Position numbers and translations under genes: made by a program. A DNA stretch of 54,941 nucleotides from Bacteroidaceae bacterium (GTDB taxonomy: Bacteria; Bacteroidota; Bacteroidia; Bacteroidales; Bacteroidaceae): positions 1 through 54,941 of the forward strand of contig JAKSJE010000004.1 of assembly GCA_024398405.1 (NCBI GenBank). The letters run 5' to 3'. The stretch's first letter is position 1, and each line of letters starts with the position of its first letter. Below the pieces are notes generated by a model, which worked only from the letters and a program-made list of their open reading frames with translations, was not told where the DNA came from and searched no databases. Of this stretch, positions 16,632 to 26,059 are shown one piece after another.

Positions 16632-17057
16632 ATGAAATTAAAAGAAATTTTGGCAATTACAGGGAAACCGGGACTTTATCGTCTTGTTTCAAGGGGAAAC
16701 AGAATGCTCATAGTGGAAAGTCTTGATGAAGCAAAGAAGCGCATGCCTGCTTACATTACTAATCAGGTTGTCGGACTTGGAGACATATCGGTCTATGTAA
16801 ATGATGGAACTGACATACCTCTTAGTCAGGTGTTTCAGAACATCAGTGACAAATATGAAGGTAAGGTCGTTGACCTTGACTTCAAGAAGGCGTCGTCTGA
16901 TGAAATGAAGGACTGGATGTATAACGTGCTTCCTGACTATGACACCGACCGCGTGAGAGTCGGAGACATGAAGAAGATGCTTCAGTGGTATAATATCCTT
17001 GTTCAGAATGATTTCAAGCAGTTTGTTGATTCCGAAGAAGAGAAGACAGAGGATTGA
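16632..17057 (+). CDS. DUF5606 family protein
   Basis: A 141-aa cytosolic protein of the DUF5606 family, conserved next to lon or coaE in many Bacteroidetes. The N-terminal half (LKEILAITGKPGLYRLVSRG, then YITNQVVGLGDISVYVNDG) is beta-rich and small-domain-like; the C-terminal half is helical and acidic (VGDMKKMLQWYNILVQNDF). No function is established. Its upstream region is now a palindromic element, so its original connection to the coaE operon has been interrupted. The lon start lies 33 bases after its stop. Confidence 0.85.
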   Translation: MKLKEILAITGKPGLYRLVSRGNRMLIVESLDEAKKRMPAYITNQVVGLGDISVYVNDGTDIPLSQVFQNISDKYEGKVVDLDFKKASSDEMKDWMYNVLPDYDTDRVRVGDMKKMLQWYNILVQNDFKQFVDSEEEKTED

Positions 17058-17089
17058 CGGATTGCCATGTCGCTCATACCAGAAATGAT

Positions 17090-19555
17090 ATGAATTTATT
17101 AGAAGACGTATTTGGTGAATTAATGGGAGGCTCTCAGCAGATATCCGTTATTACCGATATTGACCCATTGAAGGCAAACCTACAGGATATCAATATCGAT
17201 GAGGAGGTCATATCAGTGCTCCCGCTCAGGAATATGATGATATTCCCGGGCATTCTCCTGCCTGTGAATATATCAAGGAAGTCGTCATTGAAACTGCTTA
17301 CCGATGCCAATCGCCAGAATCGTCCCGTGGGCCTTTTCTGCCAGAAGGACGAGAGTGTCGAAGATCCCGATTTCGAGCATCTGTATGATGTCGGTGTGCT
17401 CGCGAAGGTCGTCAAGATTTTCGAGTTGCCTGACGGAAGCCGAACCGCATTGCTCCATGCTCACCTCCGAATCAGACTTTTAGAGGCCTCAAGCAATGGT
17501 GAGTATCTTGTGGGAAGAGTGGCTTCCCATCCGGAAGACATACCATCGTCTAAGGACAAGGAATTCTCCGCAGTGGCAGAGGCATGCAAGGATATGGCAA
17601 CCAAGTTCCTTCGCCTTGGGGATGTGCCTTTGCAGTCGGAACCGAAAGTCAACTCATTGACAAAGAGGCTTTCTTTGGTCAATTTCCTATGCTCCAACCT
17701 GATGATAAGCAATAGGGAGAGACAGTCGCTGTTGGAGATTGACAACATCCGCATTCGGGCTTATTCCTTGTTGGAACTGCTTAACCGTGAGTTCCAGTTC
17801 GCTTCCCTCAAGGCGAGCATTCAGAATAAGACGCATGAAGAACTGACGAAACAACAACGCGACTACTTCCTGCAGCAAGAGCTGAAAAACATTCAGCAAG
17901 AACTTGGTGATGGCCAGTTGAGTGATATTGACAGGTTTCTGGCAGAGTCAAAGAAAAAGAAATGGAATGATGATGTCCGTGAGCTTTTCGGTAAAGAACT
18001 GGCTAAGATGAAGCACATGTCTTCCAATAGCCCCGACTACCAGTTGCAGTTCACTTATTTAGAGACTCTGTTGTCACTGCCATGGAATTTCATGACGAAA
18101 GACAATCTGAATCTTCAGAATGCGGAAAAGGTCCTGGATAAAGACCATTACGGCATGGAGAAGGTCAAGGAGAGGATACTCGAACACCTCGCTGTCTTAA
18201 AGACAAGAGGAGACTTCAAGAGTCCGATAATCTGTCTTTATGGTCCTCCGGGCGTGGGAAAGACAAGTCTTGGCAAGAGTATCGCCAAGGCGATGCGGCG
18301 CAAATACGTGCGTGTGTCTCTCGGCGGAGTCCATGATGAGGCGGAGATTCGTGGTCATCGGAAGACATACATCGGCGCCATGCCCGGTCGCATAATCAAG
18401 AGCATCCAGAAAGCCGAAAGCTCTAATCCCGTCTTTATTCTCGACGAAATCGACAAGGTGGGTACTGACGGAGTCCACGGCGATCCTGCTTCGGCTTTGC
18501 TCGAAGTGCTGGATCCTGAACAGAACGTCGCGTTCCATGATAACTATCTTGATTGCGACTATGATCTCAGCAATGTGATGTTCATCGCCACGGCAAACAA
18601 TATCTCATCCATCCCGGCGCCACTGCTTGACAGGATGGAACTGATAGAGGTCAGTGGCTATCTCACTGAAGAGAAGATTGAAATAGCCAAACGGCATCTT
18701 GTCCCTCAGGAACTTGACAAACTGGGAATGAAGGACCAAAAGATCAGGCTTACGTCCGACGCCATTGAGAAAGTAATCGAAGGCTATACCCGTGAGTCGG
18801 GTGTCAGGGAACTGGATAAGGTCATCAACAAACTGCTGCGTAAGGTGACGTTTGATTTCGCTAAGTCCGGCCGTCTCAGTAAGTCTTTGCTGAAGCCAGA
18901 CGATGTGGTCTCCATCCTCGGACCGGAGAGATACTCCCGTGACAAGTATCAGGGCAATGAATATGCGGGAGTCGTCACAGGTCTTGCATGGACTGCTGTA
19001 GGTGGTGAGATCCTGTTCATTGAGACTAGCCTTAGCAGGGGGAAAGGCGGCAAACTGACTCTTACAGGCAATCTGGGCGATGTCATGAAGGAATCGGCTA
19101 CTATCGCACTAGAGTATCTCAAAGCCCATTACGATATGCTTGGCATTGACTATCGGGTTTTTGACAACTGGAATATTCATGTTCACGTACCAGAGGGCGC
19201 CGTACCGAAAGACGGACCATCAGCCGGAATCACCATGACCACCGCCATCGCGTCTGCACTTACCCAGAGAAAGGTTCGCACCCATATCGCAATGACCGGC
19301 GAGATGACCCTTCGTGGAAAAGTCCTGCCGGTGGGGGGCATCAAGGAGAAGATACTGGCAGCCAAACGTGCGGGCATTACGGATATCGTCATCTGCCACG
19401 AAAACGAAAAAGATATCAGACAGATTCCTGGCAAGTATATCGATGGTCTGACATTCCACTATGTGGAGAACTTCGGTGAAGTACTTGGTTTTGCTCTTCT
19501 CGATGAGAAAGTAGCCAATCCTATCGTCCTTGAGATAAGCGAAGCGGAACAGTGA
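17090..19555 (+). CDS. lon: ATP-dependent Lon protease
   Basis: A hexameric AAA+ serine protease that degrades misfolded and regulatory proteins. The 821-aa product contains the N-terminal LON substrate domain ([19 protein letters not shown]) and the AAA+ core with Walker [10 protein letters not shown] and Walker [10 protein letters not shown]. The C-terminal protease domain carries the catalytic Ser in [11 protein letters not shown] and Lys in LPVGGIKEK. The start [10 protein letters not shown] was preferred over a TTG 36 bases upstream that overlaps the DUF5606 stop. Its end overlaps tgt by 4 bp. Confidence 0.97.
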   Translation: MNLLEDVFGELMGGSQQISVITDIDPLKANLQDINIDEEVISVLPLRNMMIFPGILLPVNISRKSSLKLLTDANRQNRPVGLFCQKDESVEDPDFEHLYDVGVLAKVVKIFELPDGSRTALLHAHLRIRLLEASSNGEYLVGRVASHPEDIPSSKDKEFSAVAEACKDMATKFLRLGDVPLQSEPKVNSLTKRLSLVNFLCSNLMISNRERQSLLEIDNIRIRAYSLLELLNREFQFASLKASIQNKTHEELTKQQRDYFLQQELKNIQQELGDGQLSDIDRFLAESKKKKWNDDVRELFGKELAKMKHMSSNSPDYQLQFTYLETLLSLPWNFMTKDNLNLQNAEKVLDKDHYGMEKVKERILEHLAVLKTRGDFKSPIICLYGPPGVGKTSLGKSIAKAMRRKYVRVSLGGVHDEAEIRGHRKTYIGAMPGRIIKSIQKAESSNPVFILDEIDKVGTDGVHGDPASALLEVLDPEQNVAFHDNYLDCDYDLSNVMFIATANNISSIPAPLLDRMELIEVSGYLTEEKIEIAKRHLVPQELDKLGMKDQKIRLTSDAIEKVIEGYTRESGVRELDKVINKLLRKVTFDFAKSGRLSKSLLKPDDVVSILGPERYSRDKYQGNEYAGVVTGLAWTAVGGEILFIETSLSRGKGGKLTLTGNLGDVMKESATIALEYLKAHYDMLGIDYRVFDNWNIHVHVPEGAVPKDGPSAGITMTTAIASALTQRKVRTHIAMTGEMTLRGKVLPVGGIKEKILAAKRAGITDIVICHENEKDIRQIPGKYIDGLTFHYVENFGEVLGFALLDEKVANPIVLEISEAEQ

Positions 19556-20682
19556 GATTTTCAGTAGAACATACAGACGTATCCAGTAACGCCCGTTCAG
19601 GGCTTATCACGACAGACCACGGCCGGATACAGACACCGATATTCATGCCTGTGGGTACTCAGGCAAGTGTGAAATGTGTGCATCTTCCCGAACTGAAGGA
19701 GGTTGTCAACGCACAGATAATTCTTGGGAACACATATCATCTCTATCTGCGTCCTGGTACGCAGATACTGGAACAGGCAGGTGGCCTTCACAAGTTCTGT
19801 GGTTTTGATCGCCCGATGCTGACTGACAGCGGCGGCTTCCAGGTATTCTCTCTTTCCGGAATCAGAAAACTCAGAGAGGAGGGTGTCGAGTTCCGCAGTC
19901 ATATCGACGGAAGCCGGCACTTCTTTACCCCGGAAGGGGTTATGGACATCGAACGTAGCATCGGAGCGGACATCATCATGGCACTTGACGAGTGTACTCC
20001 CGGCGATGCTGATTATCAGTATGCGAAGAAGTCCCTCGACCTGACCGAACGCTGGCTTGACCGATGTATCAAGAGGTTCGATGAAACCGAACCACGGTAT
20101 GGATATACTCAGACGCTTTTCCCGATCGTCCAGGGTTGCACGTTCCCTGACCTTCGCCGTCGAGCGGCAGAGAATGTGGCCAGCAAGGAGGCTGAGGGCA
20201 ATGCCATCGGTGGTCTGGCGGTTGGTGAGCCGACGGAAGTAATGTATGAGATGATTGAAGTGGTCAACGACATCCTTCCAAAGGACAAGCCACGATACCT
20301 GATGGGAGTGGGCACGCCAGAGAACATCCTCAATGGCATAGAACGGGGTGTTGATATGTTCGACTGTGTGATGCCGACCAGAAATGGCCGTAACGCTCTT
20401 CTCTTCACGCGTCATGGTACCATGAACATGCGTAACAAGAAGTGGGAGAACGATTTCACACCGATAGATCCCGAGAGCGATGCTTTTGTTGATACACTGT
20501 ATTCCAAGGCTTACCTGCATCACCTGTTCAAGGCGCAGGAGTTCCTTGCCATGCAGATTGCGTCAATCCATAACCTCGCCTTTTATCTTTGGTTGGTTGG
20601 AGAGGCCAGGAGACATATCATGGCAGATGACTTCACCCATTGGAAGAACTGTATGTGTCAGGAACTTGGTAAGAGAATATAA
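19552..20682 (+). CDS. tgt: tRNA-guanine transglycosylase lacking the usual zinc cysteines
   Basis: Exchanges guanine 34 of tRNAs with GUN anticodons for preQ1, in queuosine synthesis. The 376-aa protein keeps the catalytic Asp pair (Asp92 in TDSGGFQVFSL and Asp271 in MFDCVMPTRNGRN) and the binding loop GGLAVGEP. In the classical bacterial enzyme the zinc site reads DPECDCYTC...H. Here the same stretch reads DPESDAFVDTLYSKAYLHH, with all three Cys replaced (Ser309, Ala311, Asp314). The rest of the fold is intact, so this is probably a zinc-free lineage form. Start is GTG overlapping the lon stop. Confidence 0.93.
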   Translation: MRFSVEHTDVSSNARSGLITTDHGRIQTPIFMPVGTQASVKCVHLPELKEVVNAQIILGNTYHLYLRPGTQILEQAGGLHKFCGFDRPMLTDSGGFQVFSLSGIRKLREEGVEFRSHIDGSRHFFTPEGVMDIERSIGADIIMALDECTPGDADYQYAKKSLDLTERWLDRCIKRFDETEPRYGYTQTLFPIVQGCTFPDLRRRAAENVASKEAEGNAIGGLAVGEPTEVMYEMIEVVNDILPKDKPRYLMGVGTPENILNGIERGVDMFDCVMPTRNGRNALLFTRHGTMNMRNKKWENDFTPIDPESDAFVDTLYSKAYLHHLFKAQEFLAMQIASIHNLAFYLWLVGEARRHIMADDFTHWKNCMCQELGKRI

Positions 20683-20690
20683 TTACGACA

Positions 20691-21803
20691 ATGAGAAGAA
20701 TAAGATTTCCACGACTGCTCACACGGCTTGACATGTATATCATCAAGAAGTACCTCGGAACTTACTTCTTTACGATAACCTTGCTGATATCCATTGCTGT
20801 GGTCTTCGATTTCAACGAGCACGTTGACCAATTCGTGGAGTACAATGCTCCGGCCAATGAGATAATATTCGATTACTATCTCAATTTCGTGCCATATTAT
20901 TCCAACCTCTTCAGTCAGTTGTTCGTCTTTGTCTCAGTGATTCTGTTCACTGTGAAACTGGCCGACAATACGGAAATCGTTGCCATGATGTCGTCTGGAG
21001 TCACCACCATGCGACTGCTACGGCCTTATCTTGTCTCAGCTTGCGTGATTTCATTGCTCACTTTGTACTTGGGCGCATACGTCATCCCGATTGGCAATGT
21101 CAAACGAGTACGGTTCGAGAATACCTACCGAGGTCGTGAGAGGGTCACATCAGCCACCAATGTCCAACTACAGGTCGCCGACGGGGTCGTCGCCTATATC
21201 GGACGATACGAGAACTACAACAAGACGGGGTATGACTTCACACTTGACAAGTTTGAGAACAAGAAACTCATAAGCCACCTCCAGGCGACAATGGCTGAAT
21301 ACGATTCCCTTTCCGAGGAACCGGGACACTGGATAGTCAAGAACTGGCAGGAACGTAACCTCAAGGGTATGAAGGAGGTCGTCAGGAGCGGGGGGCGGCT
21401 CGATACCTTGCTCAACATGCAGCCTGAGGACTTCCTCATCACGAGGGATCAGCAGACCACGCTCACTACGCCCGAACTGAAAGAGTACATAGACCGCCAG
21501 AGGGAACGTGGCTTTGCGAATATCCAGAGTTTTGAGGTCGAATACCACCAGCGCTATTCCGCATCCTTCGCCGCTATCATACTTACAGTCATAGGATTCT
21601 CGCTCTCTGCCAAGAAACGTAAGAACGGCATGGGTATTTCGCTTGGCGTCGGTCTTGCGCTGAGTTGTCTGTATATCGTATTCCAGAGAATCTCGTCCAC
21701 TTTCGCTTATAAGGCCAATATGGACGCGGCGTTGTCGGCATGGATACCGAATATCGTGTTCTTCTTCATCGCATGGTATTGTCTTAGATTCGCACCGAAA
21801 TAA
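20691..21803 (+). CDS. LptF/LptG family lipopolysaccharide export permease (YjgP/YjgQ)
   Basis: An inner-membrane subunit of the LptB2FG transporter that extracts lipopolysaccharide. The 370-aa protein has the family layout. Three membrane helices at the N-terminus (LDMYIIKKYLGTYFFTITLL, NLFSQLFVFVSVILFTVKL, ACVISLLTLYLGAYVIP) are followed by a periplasmic jellyroll (about 130-290). Three further helices come at the C-terminus after RYSASFAAIILTVIGFSLSA. Whether it is the F or G type cannot be settled. It starts 8 bp after tgt and overlaps coaX by one base. LptC lies further along the same run of genes. Confidence 0.9.
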   Translation: MRRIRFPRLLTRLDMYIIKKYLGTYFFTITLLISIAVVFDFNEHVDQFVEYNAPANEIIFDYYLNFVPYYSNLFSQLFVFVSVILFTVKLADNTEIVAMMSSGVTTMRLLRPYLVSACVISLLTLYLGAYVIPIGNVKRVRFENTYRGRERVTSATNVQLQVADGVVAYIGRYENYNKTGYDFTLDKFENKKLISHLQATMAEYDSLSEEPGHWIVKNWQERNLKGMKEVVRSGGRLDTLLNMQPEDFLITRDQQTTLTTPELKEYIDRQRERGFANIQSFEVEYHQRYSASFAAIILTVIGFSLSAKKRKNGMGISLGVGLALSCLYIVFQRISSTFAYKANMDAALSAWIPNIVFFFIAWYCLRFAPK

Positions 21804-22531
21804 TGAACCTCTGCATTGATATCGGCAATTCATCTGTCAAACTGGGCCTTTTCGACGGTCAGGAACAGCTCTCGTTCATCCGTCGGGAAAGCCTTGACGC
21901 AGACTTGCTTGGGGAGGTGGCTGGCGGCTGCTCCGTGGATGAATGCATTGTCAGTTCCACTGTAGGCTATCCCGATGAGCTCAAGAACCTCGTCGGACGG
22001 TTCTTCCCGGGAGTCTTTTATTTCCGGGGCGATTCACCGATGCCATTGAGGAACCTCTACCACACACCGGCAACGCTCGGACCTGATCGGCTGGCTGCTG
22101 CAGTGGGGGCTTACTATAAGACAAAGAATGATACACTTGTCATCGACTCAGGCACTGCTATCACCTACGATCTCGTCTCAGCCGCCGGTGAGTACCTTGG
22201 CGGAAATATCTCACCAGGTGTTGAGATGCGCTTCAGGGCCTTGCACGAGTTCACGGCAAAACTGCCGCTGATAGATGAGGATGGTCTGGTTCCCGAGTGC
22301 GGGTATGACACGGAAACGGCAATCCGCAGCGGCGTAATCACTGGCATAAAATACGAAATTGAGCAAAATATTCTAAACAGGATATTAAAATATCCTAATC
22401 TTTCAGTGTTTTATACCGGCGGCACTCACATAAATTTTGATAAATCCATAAAAAAACGTATTTTTGCGGACAAGTACATAGTGTTGGAAGGTCTCAACAT
22501 CGTGCTGGACTATTTGAAAGGTCGAAGATGA
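21803..22531 (+). CDS. coaX: Type III pantothenate kinase
   Basis: Phosphorylates pantothenate in the first committed step of coenzyme A synthesis. The 242-aa protein belongs to the ASKHA fold type III enzymes: phosphate-1 motif CIDIGNSSVKLGLF at the N-terminus, the pantothenate-binding GPDRLAAAVGAYY, the phosphate-2 segment VIDSGTAITYDLV and GGNISPGVEMRFRALHEFTAKLP. It overlaps the neighbours on both sides (TAATG and ATGA). With coaE, this window encodes the first and last steps of the CoA pathway. Confidence 0.95.
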   Translation: MNLCIDIGNSSVKLGLFDGQEQLSFIRRESLDADLLGEVAGGCSVDECIVSSTVGYPDELKNLVGRFFPGVFYFRGDSPMPLRNLYHTPATLGPDRLAAAVGAYYKTKNDTLVIDSGTAITYDLVSAAGEYLGGNISPGVEMRFRALHEFTAKLPLIDEDGLVPECGYDTETAIRSGVITGIKYEIEQNILNRILKYPNLSVFYTGGTHINFDKSIKKRIFADKYIVLEGLNIVLDYLKGRR

Positions 22532-23895
22532 AAAAGATATATCTCATATTGCTGGTCTTAGGACTGACTGTCATGCCATCCGCTTTAGTGGCTCAGAACG
22601 GAATCAATTCACCATACTCGAGGTATGGCTTCGGCATTCTGGCTGACCGTTCCATGGGCTTCAACAAAGGCATGGCTGGCGTTGCTCAGGGATTCCGGGA
22701 CGGACAGATTGTCAATGTGTCTAATCCGGCGTCCTTCTCAGCGGTTGATTCCATTACTGCATTGTTCGACTTCGGTCTCTCTCTGTATAATGGGAACTAC
22801 AAGATGGGCGAGCTCCAGCAAAACGCCAAGAACTCAAGCTTCGACTACCTCGCTTTCCATTTCCGCGCGGCACGTCATCTCGGAGTGGCCGTAGGCATTC
22901 TTCCTTATTCCAATATCCGTTATTCCTTCAGCTCCTCGAGTACGAAGGTCGAAGGGAGCGACGGCACCACCACATCCACCACCTACGATGGTGACGGCGG
23001 ATTGCACCAGGCTTTCCTCGGCATCGGATGGCAGCCGCTTAAGACGCTCTCCATCGGCGCCAATGTCGGTTATCTCTATGGAGACTATTCCCACCTGACC
23101 ACGGCCTCATTCAGCGACGAGAACGTTTACTCCAACATCCGTGGCTATTCAGCATCGTTATCTACCTACACTCTGGACTTCGGTCTCCAGTACAGATACA
23201 GGATTAACAAGAAAGACAATATCACGTTCGGCTTTACCTATGGCTTGGGACATGACATAGACAACCGAGCGCGACGTTTTACGAGAAAGGTCAATTCCTC
23301 ATTGCAGTCAACATCTTCCGACACTACAACCCTCGTCAGTGCCTTCCAGTTTCCGGTGTCTTTTGCCGGAGGTGTCGCCTTCAGCCGTTCCAACAAGTGG
23401 CAGGTGGGTGCGGACTTTGAACTTCAGAAATGGGCAGACTGTCGTTTCCCCACAAGTTTTGATGAAGATGGGGCGGATGTGTTCGTGTCAAGGAAGGGAC
23501 TGCTCAATGACAGGATGAAGATAACCCTCGGCGGCGTGTATGTGCCTGATGAGTTCGACCGGAACTACTTCAAGCGCATACAGTACAAGGCTGGAGCATA
23601 CTACTCAAAATCGTATGCTAATGCCGACCTGACCGGGCTTCTCTCCGATAAACCATACGAGTTCGGCATCTCTGCCGGTGTCAGTCTTCCCATCGACAAC
23701 AAGAACGCATGGCGTATTCGTTCCAGAATCAACATCACCGCACAGTGGATTCATACAGACATACCGTATGTCGATTCCGCCGCATACAAGCAGACGGGGA
23801 ACATATCCAAGCAGACCCTTCAGGAGAACTATCTGAAACTCTGCATCGGTCTTACGTTCAGTGAGATCTGGTTCCAGAAGTGGCTGGTACAGTGA
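22528..23895 (+). CDS. Outer-membrane beta-barrel protein, function unknown
   Basis: The 455-aa protein has a signal peptide (cleavage probably after SALVAQ) and begins the mature part with NGINSPYSRYGFGILADRS, typical of a Bacteroidetes outer-membrane protein family related in architecture to FadL-type barrels. Alternating hydrophobic strands with aromatic girdles run to the C-terminus (YLKLCIGLTFSEIWF). No ligand or enzymatic motif is visible. It overlaps coaX by ATGA and precedes another exported protein and LptC, so an envelope role is likely. Confidence 0.7.
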   Translation: MKKIYLILLVLGLTVMPSALVAQNGINSPYSRYGFGILADRSMGFNKGMAGVAQGFRDGQIVNVSNPASFSAVDSITALFDFGLSLYNGNYKMGELQQNAKNSSFDYLAFHFRAARHLGVAVGILPYSNIRYSFSSSSTKVEGSDGTTTSTTYDGDGGLHQAFLGIGWQPLKTLSIGANVGYLYGDYSHLTTASFSDENVYSNIRGYSASLSTYTLDFGLQYRYRINKKDNITFGFTYGLGHDIDNRARRFTRKVNSSLQSTSSDTTTLVSAFQFPVSFAGGVAFSRSNKWQVGADFELQKWADCRFPTSFDEDGADVFVSRKGLLNDRMKITLGGVYVPDEFDRNYFKRIQYKAGAYYSKSYANADLTGLLSDKPYEFGISAGVSLPIDNKNAWRIRSRINITAQWIHTDIPYVDSAAYKQTGNISKQTLQENYLKLCIGLTFSEIWFQKWLVQ

Positions 23896-23949
23896 TGCCC
23901 GTCAGTCGGAGTAAACAAGAGCAAACCTAATAAATAAAATACCACCAAG

Positions 23950-25365
23950 ATGAGAAAGTATTTAGTTTTATGTGTTTTGGCATGTGTTTCGCTGACCGTC
24001 AGCGCTCAGGGAAAATATGCGGGTACTACAATCTATGACCGTGTCGGTTCGGGTGAGGACAGCATCGCCGTCCTCAGTGCTATCACCCTCTATCGTGAGG
24101 AACTCAAGGCGAAGAACTATGCGGAAGCCTATAGTCAGTGGCTGACAGTGTTCAACAAGGCTCCTCTCGCTCAGGGACGTACCTATACAGACGGCGCCAT
24201 CATACTTCAGCAACTTCTGTACTCAACTCAGGACGAAGCCAAGAAGAAGGAATACTTCGATATGCTGATGAAAGTCTATGACCAGCGTCTTGCCAATCTC
24301 GACGACCTCAATTCATTCGCTACGGCGAAGTCACAGACCACTCGCGGTAACATCCTCACCCGTAAGGCAAGCGACTATTTCTCCTATGCCCCTAACACTG
24401 CGGACAAGTTAGAGACTGCTTACAAGATGTTCCGTGAGGGCATCAACGACATGGGTGTGAACGAGGTCCAGAGTTATGTGCTGTATAACTTCATCGTTTG
24501 TTCCGATGCTCGCTACAAGTCCAACCCGACTGAGGCGCGTGAGGACTTCATCAACGACTACCTCACCGTGAAGGAGGTCTGCGAGAACCTACTCGAACAA
24601 GCAAAGGAATATGCTTTCACTGACAGTATAGCGACCCAGGAGGATAGCATCCAGGCTGCTGAGCTCGAGGCCAAGGCTGCGAAGATTGTCGAACAGTACC
24701 AGCCTACATTCCTCAAGTGCGAGGAGCTTTTCTATGCTTCCGATGCGGCGAACTGCTCTGACCTTGACAAGATTTATGCGGCGAAAGTCGAGGCGAACAA
24801 GGAAGACCGCACATACCTCAAGCAGGTACTCAATGTCCTTTCCAACTTCGAATGCGACAGCAGCGCGCTCTACACCAAGATATTTGACGTTCTCTATCCA
24901 AAGAAGGAGAAGAAGGTCTCCGGCGGCTCGCTGGATTTCTACCTCGAGGAGTACGCGGAGGAGACCGGCGCCTCACGCAAGGCCAAACTGGCAGTCAGCA
25001 TAGCACAGATGTACTACAAGCAGGGCCGTCTCGGCGACTGCGAGAAATGGTGCCGTACTGCGCTCTCTCACGTACCGTCTTACGGCAATGCCTACCTGAT
25101 GATAGCCAACTGCATCGTACGCAAGGCTCCTGGAGCCAACCAGAACGTGGATCACATGTTCAACCGAAGCCTTTACTTCTGCCTTGCAATCGACAAGTGC
25201 AACCGCGCGAAGGCCGTTGACCCCGCATGTGCTTCACAGGCAAACAGGCAGATCGCATCCTACAGAAGCAACCTCTTCCCAAGGTCAGAGGCATTCATGA
25301 TGGGAAAGAAGGAGGGTATGAAGTGTACGATACTTGGTGAGACGACTACTCTCAAACTCCATTGA
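23950..25365 (+). CDS. Exported TPR-like helical repeat protein, function unknown
   Basis: The 471-aa protein has a signal peptide ending VSLTVSAQG. The mature part is mostly helical and contains degenerate tetratricopeptide-like units, e.g. ALYREE-type helices near the N-terminus (NYAEAYSQWLTVFNKAP) and QMYYKQGRLGDCEKWCRTAL followed by GNAYLMIANCIV near the C-terminus. It probably acts as a periplasmic scaffold. Its placement between an outer-membrane barrel and LptC in a run of overlapping or closely spaced genes suggests an envelope assembly role, but no specific function can be assigned. Confidence 0.7.
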   Translation: MRKYLVLCVLACVSLTVSAQGKYAGTTIYDRVGSGEDSIAVLSAITLYREELKAKNYAEAYSQWLTVFNKAPLAQGRTYTDGAIILQQLLYSTQDEAKKKEYFDMLMKVYDQRLANLDDLNSFATAKSQTTRGNILTRKASDYFSYAPNTADKLETAYKMFREGINDMGVNEVQSYVLYNFIVCSDARYKSNPTEAREDFINDYLTVKEVCENLLEQAKEYAFTDSIATQEDSIQAAELEAKAAKIVEQYQPTFLKCEELFYASDAANCSDLDKIYAAKVEANKEDRTYLKQVLNVLSNFECDSSALYTKIFDVLYPKKEKKVSGGSLDFYLEEYAEETGASRKAKLAVSIAQMYYKQGRLGDCEKWCRTALSHVPSYGNAYLMIANCIVRKAPGANQNVDHMFNRSLYFCLAIDKCNRAKAVDPACASQANRQIASYRSNLFPRSEAFMMGKKEGMKCTILGETTTLKLH

Positions 25366-25997
25366 TGCTCCGCAGGACAACACATCTCTTCAGCATAACA
25401 GCAGTCATCTCAGTGATTGCTGTTATGCTTGTCTTTCAGTCATGCGAGAGCAAGGACACTGGCGACGTTCCTGCCATATACAACCGCCAGCAGCTCCCGG
25501 TACTCAAGTCGAAGGCTGTGTCCACACTCATTTCCGATTCCGGAATCATAAGCTACAAGATAATCGCCGAAGACTGGTTCATCTATGACCAGACGTCTCC
25601 GACTTACTGGTCTTTCGAGAAAGGACTCTTTCTTGAGAAGTTCGACCGTTCTTTCCATGTCGAGGCGTTCATCAGTTGCGACACTGCCTATTACTACGAT
25701 GTCAACCAGATCTGGGAGCTACGTGGGCGCGTGGTTGCCAAGAACGTCAAGGGCGAGACCTTCAAGACCTCGCTGCTCTACTGGAACCAGCGTGAGCGTC
25801 GGTTCCACTCCACCAGATACATGGAGATTGACGGACTTGAGCAAGACCTCTCAGGCTATGACTTCTCGTCCAACGAAAGCATGACCGAATACATCATCCA
25901 CAAATCCAAGGGGGCTTTCCCTATGACGGAGACGGAGCGCGAAGTGCCGATGCCTACCACACAGTCTGACTCCGTCATCACTCCTCGGCAGCAGTGA
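25362..25997 (+). CDS. lptC: LPS export ABC transporter periplasmic protein LptC
   Basis: Part of the periplasmic bridge that passes lipopolysaccharide from LptBFG to LptA. The 211-aa protein has an N-terminal hydrophobic segment ending in a lipobox-like VFQSC and a beta-jellyroll with family-typical pieces: VSTLISDSGIISYKIIAEDWFIYD, YWSFEKGLFLEKFD and VNQIWELRGRVVAKNVKGE. In Bacteroidetes LptC is often a predicted lipoprotein, as here. It overlaps the upstream TPR-like gene by 4 bp and ends facing the patatin gene. Confidence 0.88.
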   Translation: MMLRRTTHLFSITAVISVIAVMLVFQSCESKDTGDVPAIYNRQQLPVLKSKAVSTLISDSGIISYKIIAEDWFIYDQTSPTYWSFEKGLFLEKFDRSFHVEAFISCDTAYYYDVNQIWELRGRVVAKNVKGETFKTSLLYWNQRERRFHSTRYMEIDGLEQDLSGYDFSSNESMTEYIIHKSKGAFPMTETEREVPMPTTQSDSVITPRQQ

Positions 25998-26036
25998 CAT
26001 CGGCTGCCGTAGCCGTCTCGCATGCGTCTCTTGTCT

Positions 26037-26059
26037 GGTTTCCGTCAGAAAAGGAAACC
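26037..26059. terminator. Small hairpin at convergent lptC/patatin ends
   Basis: GGTTTCC and GGAAACC flank a 9-base loop and include the patatin stop codon. A second stem CGGCAGC/GCTGCCG lies at 25986-26009. Neither has a strong T-run, so termination is only suggested by the convergent position. Confidence 0.3.
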
